Source: Apium graveolens
Lineage: Eukaryota > Streptophyta > Magnoliopsida > Apiales > Apiaceae
Reading direction: 5' to 3'
Assembly (NCBI RefSeq): GCF_009905375.1
Contig: NC_133648.1
Coordinates: 304,560,565 to 304,624,564 of the forward strand
DNA length: 64,000 bases
The notes beneath the pieces were generated by a model, which worked only from the letters and a program-made list of their open reading frames with translations, did not search any database and was not told the DNA's origin. Made by a program: the position numbers and the translations under genes. Positions 21,001 to 30,688 of the stretch are shown in pieces. Each line of letters opens with the position of its first letter. Within the stretch, counting starts at the first letter, position 1.

Positions 21001-23708
21001 GCCTCTTGTCTTTCCGGGGCAAAATTTCTTTTCTTTTGTTTCACTGTCTTCCGGCTTGGATCCACGTTTAACTTGTGGGTAATTAACCCCGGGTCTATGC
21101 CTGGCATATCAGCTGCTGACCATGCAAACACATCACTATTTTCTTGCAAAAATTTCACTAACTTCCCTCTAAGGGGCTCCTCTAATGTAGCTCCAATGAA
21201 AGTCATCCTCTCAGGATTCTTGGGATCTAAAGGAACCGAAACCAATTCTTCTGCTGGCCTTCCTCTATTCTCATCATTTTCTCGAACATCCATATCTTCA
21301 ATAGGAAGAACCTGCCCCCCGACTCCATCTGCCCTCAAAGAGGCCACATAACAGCTTCTAGCCATTTTTTGATCTCCCCTCTCTTCTCCAATCCCGTTTC
21401 GGGTGGGAAACTTCATGACTGAATGGTAGGAAGAGGGGACTGCCTTGAAGGCATGTATCCCTGTTCTCCCCATGATAGCATTATAAGTTGAACTAGCCTT
21501 TACCACCACAAAATCCAGCATCTGCGTTGCTTGCCTTGGCTCCGTACCTATGGTGGTTGGTAATTTAATTATCCCTTCCACAGGACATTCTACTCCAGCA
21601 AATCCATATATCGGCATGTCGGTTGGTGTCAACTGGGAGTCGTTATACCCCATCCTTAGAAAGGTGTCGTGGAGCAAGATATCCACAGAAGCACCATTAT
21701 CCACAAGGACCCTCTTAACCGGGCTATTTCCTATTATCGGCGTTATGACCAGCGGGTCGTCATGGGGAAACTTCACACCCTCTAGGTCGGAATCATCAAA
21801 AGCCAATGTTACTTCTGTCCTGGCCCTCTTCGGGGCTTCTCCAACAATATGCATAACCTCTCTAGTATATGCCTTTCTGGAATTTTTGGACAATCCAGCA
21901 GCAGTTGGACCTCCAAAGATCGTGTTTATCACAGGCCCTCGAGGTCTCGGCCCTCCATAAATGGTGTTTATAACTGGTCCTCTAGGTTGGGGATTCCGCC
22001 CCTGATCATCTTGGTCCCTCCTACGATCTTCAAAGTTCTTCCTTCCATTATTGTTTCTGTCTCCTCCATCTCCAGTATACTTGTTCAGCCTTCCTTTTCG
22101 AATCAAAAACTCAATTTCATCTTTCAACTGCCTACACTCATCGGTGTCATGACCAACATCTTTGTGAAACCTGCAATACTTGCCCTTATCTAGCTTGGCG
22201 GGATCAGCCTTCAAGGGCTTAGGCCAGCGAATATCTCTGTCTTTCTCAATCTCCATCAAAATCTGACTTCTGGGGGCATTCAGCTTAGCGTATTCAGTGA
22301 ACTTTTGCCCAGGTCCTCCCTTCTTGGGGGTTGAATCAGGGTTTTGTTCAGTTCTAGGATACTTATCCTTAGCGATGTACTCCAAATCAGTTTTTCGTTT
22401 CTTGCCTCCAGTGGGCTCATTACTTACTACGGTCTTCCTCATACTCTCTTCAACCTTGATATACTTCCCTGCCCTCTCTTGGAGCTGCAACATGCTCTCA
22501 GGGGGTCGTTTGGCCAAAGACATCTTGAAAAACTCATCCCTAGTTCCTTGTTGCAGCGCTATCATGGCTACCTTATCATCAAGGTCTGGGACTTTTAAAG
22601 CCTCCTTTGTAAAACGATTTAGGTAATCTCTTAAGGATTCTTTAGCTCCCTGCACAAGACTCATAAGAGATGCTGAACTTTTCTCATGGACTCTTCCACT
22701 GATGAATTGCTTAATAAAAGCCTGACTTAATTCTCTGAATGATCCAATAGAATTTGGGGGTAGGCGACTGTACCATCTTTGAGCCATACCCGACAGGGTT
22801 TGAGGGAAGGCCCGACATTTTATAGCATCATTCACGGGTTGCAGCAGCAGTGCATTAGAGAATGTCCTAACATGATTAGCGGGGTCTCCCGTGCCATCAT
22901 AGGCTTTGATAGTGGGCATCTTAAATTTTCTTGAGATATGGGCATTCATTATCTCTTCTGTGAAGGGTGGAGTTGGATCATCAGGATCCCCAAGGGGAAG
23001 GAGATTGCTTGGATCAGTTCTTGGGACAGCAGCCCTTCTTCTTACCGGACCATCCAGGTCTATGATAGGAGGAGGATTTCTCCCCCTAGGAGGTATGTGG
23101 GGTCTGGTGGCTTGGTAAGCCTCCAAATCACGCCTCAGCCTTTGGATTTCAGCCTCATGAGCCCTGATCTTTTCCTGCACTTCTTGGGGATTCGCCCCTG
23201 GGGTGCTTTGGGGGCGTTGCCTTCCATCGGCCATTGGCTCTTTTCCAGGACGCCTCCTTCTCGGGGCCACTTCATCATCCGAAGATTCGGAGTCTCTCTC
23301 AGTGTATGGACCAGAAAATTCCCGATCCTCAGGGATAGGATCCAAACCTCGTATATAGGGGGGCGACCGCCCTCGTGCTTCGCTTCGCCCAGCATATCCA
23401 CTTCCTCCAACCTCAGGGTGAAGGGGCATCCCATAAGGGGGGTTAGTAGTAACAATAGTTGAGTATTCATACCCGACGGGTCGAGAATTCACAGGTATAT
23501 GTATTTGTTGAACTTGAGGATTCGTACCTTGAACAGTCGGGGGAGTTGTCCCTTGTGGCTGAGGATGAGTTGCCCCTGTCTGGGCTTCCCCCTGAGTAGA
23601 TGCATAAGTTGAATGGGGAGGAACCTCCACGGTTGATGAAATCACCTGGGTTGTCCCTGATGGTGTTCCCTCCTCTAGAGTGCTGGTTGTTCTCCGTGTT
23701 CTCGCCAT
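18003..23708 (-). CDS. E3 gag-pol polyprotein (Tat lineage), 1901 residues, intact
   Basis: One frame from ATG at 23708. Gag: Pro-rich N-terminus, core at about 260-430, zinc-knuckle-like YCRFHKDVGHDTDEC at 511-525. Aspartic protease VLVDNGAS at about 667-674. RT at about 880-1060 with KWRMCIDFTDLNDACPKD and catalytic YVDDM at 1041. A first RNase H-like domain follows (about 1140-1310), in which the usual Asp is replaced (LYLAVSESALSAVL). A second RNase H comes next (about 1340-1480), with YFDGASKTNSSGAG, NNEAEYEAL, RGDSKLI and KADALSKF supplying the acidic residues. Integrase has HEGICGQHLGG to CDRCQKH, then D in MDILGPF, D in VTDNGTQF and E in NGQAEVAN. No stop or frameshift is seen. The second RNase H replacing a degenerate first one is typical of Tat elements. 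Probably functional. Confidence 0.95.
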   Translation of the reverse strand: MARTRRTTSTLEEGTPSGTTQVISSTVEVPPHSTYASTQGEAQTGATHPQPQGTTPPTVQGTNPQVQQIHIPVNSRPVGYEYSTIVTTNPPYGMPLHPEVGGSGYAGRSEARGRSPPYIRGLDPIPEDREFSGPYTERDSESSDDEVAPRRRRPGKEPMADGRQRPQSTPGANPQEVQEKIRAHEAEIQRLRRDLEAYQATRPHIPPRGRNPPPIIDLDGPVRRRAAVPRTDPSNLLPLGDPDDPTPPFTEEIMNAHISRKFKMPTIKAYDGTGDPANHVRTFSNALLLQPVNDAIKCRAFPQTLSGMAQRWYSRLPPNSIGSFRELSQAFIKQFISGRVHEKSSASLMSLVQGAKESLRDYLNRFTKEALKVPDLDDKVAMIALQQGTRDEFFKMSLAKRPPESMLQLQERAGKYIKVEESMRKTVVSNEPTGGKKRKTDLEYIAKDKYPRTEQNPDSTPKKGGPGQKFTEYAKLNAPRSQILMEIEKDRDIRWPKPLKADPAKLDKGKYCRFHKDVGHDTDECRQLKDEIEFLIRKGRLNKYTGDGGDRNNNGRKNFEDRRRDQDDQGRNPQPRGPVINTIYGGPRPRGPVINTIFGGPTAAGLSKNSRKAYTREVMHIVGEAPKRARTEVTLAFDDSDLEGVKFPHDDPLVITPIIGNSPVKRVLVDNGASVDILLHDTFLRMGYNDSQLTPTDMPIYGFAGVECPVEGIIKLPTTIGTEPRQATQMLDFVVVKASSTYNAIMGRTGIHAFKAVPSSYHSVMKFPTRNGIGEERGDQKMARSCYVASLRADGVGGQVLPIEDMDVRENDENRGRPAEELVSVPLDPKNPERMTFIGATLEEPLRGKLVKFLQENSDVFAWSAADMPGIDPGLITHKLNVDPSRKTVKQKKRNFAPERQEAIKQEVEKLLEAGFIEEIQFPEWLANPVMVKKANGKWRMCIDFTDLNDACPKDCFPLPRIDTLIDATAGHEMLSFMDGFSGYNQIKMHKDDIPKVSFITDFGVYCYLVMAFGLKNAGATYQRLVNKIFKDLIGKTMEVYVDDMLVKSLVKTDHITHLREAFEVLRYHKMMLNPTKCAFGVGSGKFLGLMVSKRGIEANPDKIKAILDMEPPKTVKDVQKLTGRVAALGRFISKSGDKCLSFFKSLKNIKDFVWSEENQKAFEELKKYMGQAPLLAKPVLGEVLFLYLAVSESALSAVLVKEELKVQKPVYYVSKILRGAELNYSAIEKFALALVMASRKLRPYFQAHQIEVLTNQPLRNIIHSPKASGRLIKWAIELGEFDLKYKPRMAIKAQALADFVVECTIPNQEVGGQEDTTPQDKGVDNGDKEKEYWVLYFDGASKTNSSGAGLVLQSPDGFLIEYAMKLDFPTTNNEAEYEALIAGLGLAGTLRVKNLKVRGDSKLIISQVKGEFEARDDTMAKYVRLVRAVMTQFNECHVEHIPREENAKADALSKFASSEIEESSGSVYFRVLKTRSIDVKLVAPVGLGTSWIDPIKAHIQTGWLPSDTIEARKLTVRALRYSLIDGILYKRSFVVPYLRCLRPDEARLALEEVHEGICGQHLGGRALAHKITRLGFYWPEMMADAKEYVKKCDRCQKHAPVARQPPEMLTSINSPIPFAMWGMDILGPFPMATAQRKFLIVAIDYFTKWIEAKPLAKITTKQVAQFLWENIMCRYGIPRILVTDNGTQFNNEEFKKYCEENEIELRFTSVAHPQANGQAEVANRIILDGLKKRIEKSRNNWVDEILPILWAYRTTCRVTTDATPFMLAYGAEAVVPVEISHSSPRIQAFDEKENEEGQKLALDLIDEVRDKAHAKIVEYQKKASFYYNLRVKERFFKQGDLVLRKIEASGVGQKGKLAPNWEGPYRVKSVQGRGTYKLETMDGFEVPRTWHAQNLKVYYV

Positions 23709-23726
23709 GGTTGTTGTTGCGTATTT

Positions 23727-23743
23727 CCCACAGACGGCGCCAA
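23727..23743 (-). other. E3 primer-binding site
   Basis: Read on the minus strand, TTTGGCGCCGTCTGTGG follows the 5' LTR. TGGCGCCGT is the usual start of PBSs in Tat/Athila elements, matching tRNAs that end in ACGGCGCCA (tRNA-Asp-like). The exact tRNA is uncertain because the match weakens after about ten bases. Confidence 0.7.
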
Positions 23744-23744
23744 A

Positions 23745-24313
23745 TGTTATGGATTAAAACTACTATATATAATTGCTGTATTTGATACTAAGGAACGTGA
23801 GCTTCGAGGCTCGATTTGACTGCTCTTGTGTTTCGTGACTCAATCTGCCTTAACAAGATGCCTACGTACCTTGCTGATTGCCAAGGATCAAGTCAAAAAA
23901 CGTAGTTCTGATTGGTGGGGGTGAGACCCCTTATATAGATGTGGGAGTCCTTGAATTGGACTTGGTATAGGAGACTTGGTGGACAAGCCTCTGAATTAGG
24001 ATAGACTTAGGAGTCCTAGGAAGTAGGAAGCTGATTCATTATCCTTTTAGGTCCCCTTGAGGCTAATCTATAAGGATTTATATCCTTATCGGGACTCTTC
24101 TCAATAGCTGATTTTCCCTCATTAATTAATTACGAAATTAATTAATAATTAGGGCTTTTGGGCCTTTTTTATTCCATCAGGCCTGATCTGGTCCATCAGG
24201 CTTAACCTTTCTGGTCTGAGTTTCATATATCTTTTTATTGGGCCTAGCAGCCCACAACTTGTACAATTAATGCAGTATTTAATTATACAATCATAATTTA
24301 TTTATCCCTATCA
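23745..24313 (-). repeat. E3 5' LTR
   Basis: 569 bp, partner of 13247-13816. On the minus strand it carries CTATATAAG at about 23929-23938, a likely TATA box driving gag-pol. Confidence 0.95.
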
Positions 24314-26894
24314 TCCGGTGATGATATCGACGAAGGAAGGCGGAGAAAGGCTGAGGAGTTGCCAGGGAAGTGTCTTGGAGTGAAGTCGCAGAAGAACGGG
24401 ATTGAAATCACACGATTTGGCCGTGTTTTGCTCGCCGGAAAAACCACCGGCGTCGTTGCCGGTGGCTGTTCTTCGTCGACCCGGGTTCGACCCAGTTCCA
24501 ACCCGGAAATCGACCCGGGTTTGATCCTGAAAACCCTAACCCTGAAACCTGTTATGTGTTTCTGATATTTTTATATTTATTCTATTTTCTAAAATCAGAA
24601 AATCAGTTTTAATAATTCTAATAATTAATTAAAAATCAGTTTTAAATTCTGAAAAATAGTATAATTAATTTCTAAATTATTTTATTAATTTAGAATTTAG
24701 AATTTAATTATTTTATTAATTATTTAATTATTTATCTAATTATTTATTAGTTATCTAATTAATTAATAATTAGGTAATTAATTAATAATTAGGTAATTAA
24801 TTAATAAATAAGGATTAAATAATATGATTAATAATCCGATAACTAGTTAATATTACGAGTAACTCGTATTTATGCGAGTAGGGATTCGATAATTAGAATT
24901 AATATTCGAGCGATAATTATTTGAAGGATATCGTAATAATTATTCGTATCGAATAATTAAATATAAATAATTAAATGATTAATTAATAGTATAGGTATAG
25001 TAATAATAATAACAGTTCGATAGTAGTCGAGAATCGCGAGTAGCTCGTATTTATATGAGTAGTTAATCGTTTAATTAGATTATAATTTGAGTAATTAGTG
25101 TTTATTCAATAAATATCGTATTAGTTAGTTTTGTATCGATTGTTTATTTATAAATAATCGATCTAATCGAATAAGTAATAATAATTTATAAATAATTGTA
25201 ATAAATAGTAATTAATCCTAATAATTAGGGATTAATTATTTTAAAATATAATAATTATTAATTCATTATTTAAAAATGTAATTAAGGATTATTTAATTAT
25301 AATTAATTAATTATTAATTAATTAAATCTTGTTTAATTCATAATAATTAAACCGTTAGTCCGATTTCAGCGAAACGAGGACCTCTAGACTCAGAAAAATG
25401 AAAGGAATCCAATAAAAATAATTGTAAGTTATAATTTCTTTCCGAAGGGAGTAGTCTTGTGATAATTAATTGTTCATAGACCCTATTAGGGGTAGAATCG
25501 AGTCGAATAAATCCCGAAAAATTGTAATAAAATCAGATATGGTTAGTTATTATAAATATGAGTCTAGTATCGATTCTAAAAATAATTATAAGTCTAACAA
25601 ATTAATTATATGCTTTATCTGTTATGTGCTTTACGTGGTTATGTGAACCTTACGTGCTATATAATTATATGTGTATATATGCGAGTCAGATAGAAATGCA
25701 TGGGTAGATTGATAAGGTTACGTAGTACCAATTCGAGATACATGTATATAGTAAGTTATCTAAACGATTATCTTTCTATGATTGGTTCAGTGTCAGCAAG
25801 GCAGAGCAAGCTAGAGACCAAAGGTGGTGAGTTGAACCAGGTTAAGTACGCGCAATGCAAGTTTTCCCCTATTCTAAATTCAGAATAGTGAATTATATCT
25901 CATTTTCCCATATTAGTTATCTTTGATAATTTTTATTCATATACACTGTTATGAAATTACTAAATCTTGTTTTTACTTCACTTTGATTCTTGATTCCTCC
26001 CAATTTATTGAATTCTTTATTCCTATACTTTTACCCTTGTTACATATACTTTGATATATCCTGGTATTGGGATACATCAAAAGCATTCTGATTGTTCCGG
26101 ATGCTAAGTTTTGGACTGGATGGTTACGATGCGGACTGGGTTTTACCCAGACCTTTTAATTAATAGGCCATAGTTTTCTGAGTACTCCTTATGTTGGTTG
26201 GGTCTATGCAGTTGGGTATAGATCCACACTGTATCCTGACTGATCAGTAGGTTATAGTGCATATGTTGGTTCTTGTTTCCAGTCTTGTTCATTTGGCACT
26301 CGCCAGTGTTGGCAAATTATTATCCTATACAGATACAGATGGTTGTTCAAACCAGTAGCTTATTGGTTCACTTATTTCTCTCTCTTTAGACTATATATAT
26401 TGTTGCAGGCTTGTTGAGCAATTTTGGCTCATCCCTTTTTATTGTTATTCCTATTGTTTTACAGTTAAGGTAGAGAATGAAACCCATCAGGACCCGCGTA
26501 GTCAAGAAGTGAGTCAAGCAGCGGGACCCTCTTACACCAAGAGTGTTCCTTCCTATTCCCGAAGAGAGCTTTGAGTTACCAGATCAGGTGTAAGAGGATA
26601 AGTAGTAATGTTGGGTTGAATAAAAGTTTTGTGTAGTTTGAATAAAAGTTGTGTGGTGAGAATGTAGATAGAATAAAGTTTTGTAACAAAGAGAGTTCTT
26701 GAGACATATTGTTTTTATTTAGGTTTGTAATAAAGTTAGTGTGTGGTTCTAGTTTTCAACTCTTAACCTTAAAAGATCCTGAGTAGCAGTAGTTCGGGGT
26801 AATTATCATATTTATATTCCGGTTGTGCAGGTTTAGTTTGTAATTGTTATTAATAACGCCCCAAATCTATACCCCGGATTTGGAGGGTGTTATA

Positions 26895-27157
26895 ACATTC
26901 ATAATGTTTTTCACGTATTGATGCTTAAGAGATATAATCTAGATTCAAGGCATGTAATTGAGTATGAGCCGATAGAACTTCAGGTAGATTTATCGTATGT
27001 AGAGAATCCAAAAGAGATTCTAGAAAAGAGAGAAAAGATATTGAGAAATAAAGTTGTAAATTTAGTAAAAGTATTGTGGAGAAACCCAAAGGTTGAAGAG
27101 TCAACCTGGGAGCTAGAAAGCGATATGCAAGAAAAGTACCCTCATTTGTTTATTTAG
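26895..27157 (+). CDS. E1 integrase C-terminus with chromodomain
   Basis: The E1 frame continues here after E2, following the target duplication ACATT. Reads HNVFHVLMLKRYNLDSRHV, then a chromodomain-like tail ([41 protein letters not shown], seen in pieces) and stops at 27155-27157. Fragment only: the rest of the gene is at 680-3505 and is broken. Tekay-type chromodomains are known to associate with heterochromatin. Confidence 0.85.
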
Positions 27158-27828
27158 GAGATTCTGAGGACAGAATCCTTATAAGGGGGGAAGATGTAAT
27201 ATCCGGGACATAACATAAAATTATTTTTATCAACAAATAATTATTATGTGATTATTATGTGATTTTTGGTAAATTATCTTATGATTGGTGTTGATATGTG
27301 GATGTTTATATGTGGTAAAGTATAAGTCTGTTAATTTTATTATGTACAAAATAAAATATAGATATTCACGGTATTTTTCTGGTAATTTTTGGATTGTTAG
27401 ATGATTTTATATTGATTTATGAATTTATTAATTATTTTCTGAATAGTCATAAAACTATTTTATAAAGCCGGAAATTGTCCAACTTCAACCGTTCGTTTTT
27501 ACAACCCAAAACTCTTCGAAAAACTCCTTCCTAACCTAATCTGATAATTTCGGACATTTTGCTTGTTTTGACTTTTTCAATCCAGAATACGGTATGACCC
27601 GTACGCGTCCCGTCGCAATATTTTCAATACGATAACCATTTCGATAGATCAACAAAACCCGTATTATTGAAAGACGGGATATTATTACATTATTTTCATA
27701 TAATGTATTTTATAAGAAGCCCGGTTTGGATAATTATCCAATACTGGTATTAAATCGGATTGTTTTTGCAGTTACTTAGCGGCTAAGCAACTTATTTTTC
27801 GATCCAACACGTATTAATATTCCATAAA

Positions 27829-27837
27829 TATAAATAG
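27829..27837 (+). promoter_or_regulatory. TATA box, E1 LTR
   Basis: TATAAATAG, the same nonamer and the same distance from the LTR start as in E2 and E7. Confidence 0.6.
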
Positions 27838-28939
27838 TCTATTTCTTATTTCATTGTATTCGTATAACCATAATCAACCAGTAAAAATAGATAAAATACA
27901 GAGAAAACCCTAATTAATCATCGCGTTCTTGAAAATCAAACTCACAAACGTAGGCGTTATCGAATTCAGAATTAATCGTGCCATATATCAAATCAAAGCT
28001 CTCGAAAAGTTCTTTCATAATCAATCATCCATTTCAGTGCATAAACCAAGGTGATTTTATTATTTAATTATTTTAATTTGAATTAATTAGTGTTTAAAAG
28101 AGGAATTTTTGATGTTGATGTTGTTTATTTGATTTGATGCTTGAATCATGTATATCTTTTCTTCCTGATCATTTTGGTATATTATATGACTGATTTGGAG
28201 TTCAATAACATATAAAAATTCAGGTTTGATTCTTGAATTTGTAAAATTAGGGTTTTTAATTATTTGAATGTTCTTAATTCGATTTGGGGATTTCATTTTT
28301 GTTGATTCTGGGTATGAGTGATTATTACTGACTTATAGATCATCTCAAAATGAACCGATTCATGTATTTCATTGCTGTGTTGGCTGATTGTATCGAGTTT
28401 CTGGAAAAGCTCGAAGCTTGCCGGTTTTAATGGAGTTTTCGCTGGAAAACGCAGCTCCGGGGTTATGAACAGAAACAAATCACAGCTCTGGGTTGCTGGC
28501 ATGCTCAGGAATTTGTTGAAACAAAGAATCAAACCAAACGATTCAAGATTTTCTCGAATTCGACTCGCCGGATTCTGCTTTTTCCAGCGGGTTTCGTTCA
28601 GGTCGATTTTGACCCGAGGTTTGACCCGGTTTTGATCCAAATTTTCCCAAATGAATTCTCAAAACCTATTTTGCAATTCAGCCACTGAAGTTTCAGGATT
28701 TTTACAAATGTTGGATTTCTGTTTATAAAACTTATAAAATGATATTCTGTTTATATATATTTTCAGAAATTGATTTTAATTATTTTAAAAATTCCAAAAT
28801 TCATTATTTCTTTTCTGAAAATTATTTTTAATTCAAAAATAAATCTTAATTATTTAATTAATTAATTATAATTGATAATTAATTATTTAATTATTCAATT
28901 ATTTTAAATATTAATTGATTAATAAATTTAATTAGTTAT

Positions 28940-29555
28940 TGTTAGGTCACACACACACTGTAGAGGGGGTGAATACAGTGTATAGTACACTCAAATCGAA
29001 CTTTAAGAACTTAAGTAACAGAAAACAAACTTTATTGAAACAATAAACTCTGTTACAGTATGGAACTGTTACCTCTCAGTGATGAACAAATATCACGAGA
29101 GTTGCTAGGGTTACAATGAATAATCTTTTTCTAATAATGATAACACTTATAGTGTAAACCCTATATCTGTGTTTATATACTACACAGTTACAAGATAATC
29201 GCTAATTGATATGGAATATAATTCTGCTTCCTAAAATATATCAATCAGATATCTTTTCTTCCAAGTATTCCATTCTTTACAGAATTCCTTCTTCATGCAT
29301 ATCTCTTCTTATGTTTATCTTGATCTTCTTTCCTTTAATCAGCTACTGTCCTTATCTGATTGTCCTTCAGCACTTAAGTTCTGATATCTATCTTCTGATG
29401 ATTATCTTCTGATAACATAAGTACTGATATCCTTAAGTCCTGACTTCCAGTATAAGTACTGATCAACAGTTAAGTACTGATATATACTGTTCAAGTAAGA
29501 TCTGAAAGCTAAACATAAAACATATTAGCCATGACATTATCAAATATATCTAACA
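28940..29555 (-). repeat. E5 LTR, left copy (solo-like)
   Basis: 616 bp, about 1.6 percent different from 36546-37160 by eye (about ten differences). GTTAT on both sides. On the minus strand its end carries ATTCACCCCCTCTAC, similar to the other copia LTRs in the window. Confidence 0.9.
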
Positions 29556-30604
29556 GTTATCAATTAATTTTAATTGATTCTTTAATTAGATTTAATTATT
29601 TATTTAGATTTAAAAATTCTAAAAAATAGTTTCGAGCTTTAAAATATTATTTTAAATTATTTTCAAGGTTCGATAATTATTATTAAATCATTTTAAAGTC
29701 AGATTCGGGTGTTCGAACCCTATTATTTAATTATAAAATGATTCGAAGACCGGTTTCTATTCTGAAAAATGTTCAAAAAATTCGTATTAAATACCTGGAA
29801 AATCATATTAACCCCGAATCTCCTTTGAAAAATTATTTTGATCGAATATCTTATGTGCTATGTGCTATATGTGATCCGATTGATGTATAATATGCTTGTA
29901 TGTGCATTGTTTGACAGTTTTATTCATAACTTTCAGTCCGTACGTCGGATTTGGGTAAAACGAAGGGTAGATAGAAGTTGTAACAAATATAATGAGATGA
30001 GAAGTAGTATTGATAAGTACATGTGATGTATAACAGAGGAAGCAAGATGTAGAAAGGGAAAGCAAGTGGTCAGTAAGTGGGAACCAATTGACATGTGCTA
30101 GTAAAGTAAAAGCGGATTGATAAGGCAAGTGTTTCTGCTCTTTCTCGTAACGTATTGCAAGTACTTTCAAACTCTCTTTATATATGTTGCAAGTAGTTCT
30201 GTTCATTCTTTTTATATTGCAAGTACTTTGAAGTACTTAACTCTAAACCCTGATTTTTATTTATCTTGAGCCGCGAGCCTGATTTCTTGTAAACCATTGT
30301 TTGTTGAATTCTTGGATACGAACCACACATAAATGATACTACTCCAGAAACACATATCTACCACATAATAATTCTTGATATGGAATTGCTTAACATTCGA
30401 ACCTTTATGCCTTGTATAACAGAAGACCAATCCTTGTAACCATTAAACCCATGGTCTTCTACATTCTGATTCTTTCCCTAGATTAAAAGTCAATCTTTCT
30501 ATTTACCTTATTATACCTTCAGGATATTGTGAATCACCCTATGCTTCAGGATAAATGTTGTTTATGGTTCAGTTTCTTGAATTACACTGTTTAGCATGTT
30601 ATCA
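28940..30604. repeat. 1665-bp duplication, left copy
   Basis: E5 LTR plus 1049 bp of E1 LTR, repeated at 36546-38210 with the same length and about 1 percent differences. The copy ends at CATGTTATCA; after that the left copy enters E5 interior sequence and the right copy continues the E1 LTR. Confidence 0.9.
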
Positions 30605-30688
30605 ACTTTAGATAACAACTTCAGATAACAACTTCAGTCTGTATAAATATCAGAATTTAAGCAGTTGTAGATCTTCGACTTGGCTTCA

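Larger units (their letters stand above)
13247..24313 (-). mobile_element. E3: apparently intact Tat-lineage gypsy element
   Basis: Flanked by TCCGG at 13242-13246 and 24314-24318. LTRs of 570 bp (13247-13816, 3' LTR) and 569 bp (23745-24313, 5' LTR) begin TG and end CA. I count one substitution (C/A in GATTCCTTATCC) and one T indel between them, so insertion was very recent. PBS, uninterrupted gag-pol, polypurine tract and 3' noncoding tandem repeats are all present. A second gene lies on the opposite strand between pol and the 3' LTR. The dual RNase H and this antisense gene are marks of the Tat lineage (Retand/Ogre-like). Confidence 0.95.
3506..26894 (+). mobile_element. E2: gypsy chromovirus nested in E1, itself split by E3
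   Basis: Flanked by the 5-bp duplication ACATT at 3501-3505 and 26895-26899; removing the insert rejoins the E1 integrase frame (MEHI to HNVFHV). The internal part runs 6119-12219. The 5' LTR is 2613 bp. The 3' LTR (12220-26894) contains the whole of E3 and is about 3.6 kb without it. LTRs start TGTAACGACCG and end GTTATA, so the terminal dinucleotides are TG and TA. Family: Tekay/Del-like chromovirus, judged from two or three zinc knuckles, RT sequence and a C-terminal chromodomain-like tail. The element is inactivated by stops and frameshifts. Confidence 0.92.
12220..26894 (+). repeat. E2 3' LTR, split by E3
   Basis: The two halves are 12220-13246 and 24314-26894. It matches the 5' LTR but is about 1 kb longer. 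Most of the difference is one block, 25302-26256, bounded by TTATA repeats and missing from the 5' LTR; a smaller insertion of about 40 bp lies near 13025. TATA box at 12811, donor at 12982, acceptor at 26463-26464, ORF0 first exon at 26477. It ends GTTATA at 26894. Confidence 0.9.

Noticed and set aside
20959..21960. Plus-strand ORFs opposite E3 gag-pol
   Set aside because: Antisense shadows of the intact polyprotein; no start context, promoter or domain of their own.
29838..30206. Small ORFs on both strands in the E1 LTR
   Set aside because: They overlap on opposite strands, recur only because the region is duplicated at 37470-37812, and carry no coding signal.
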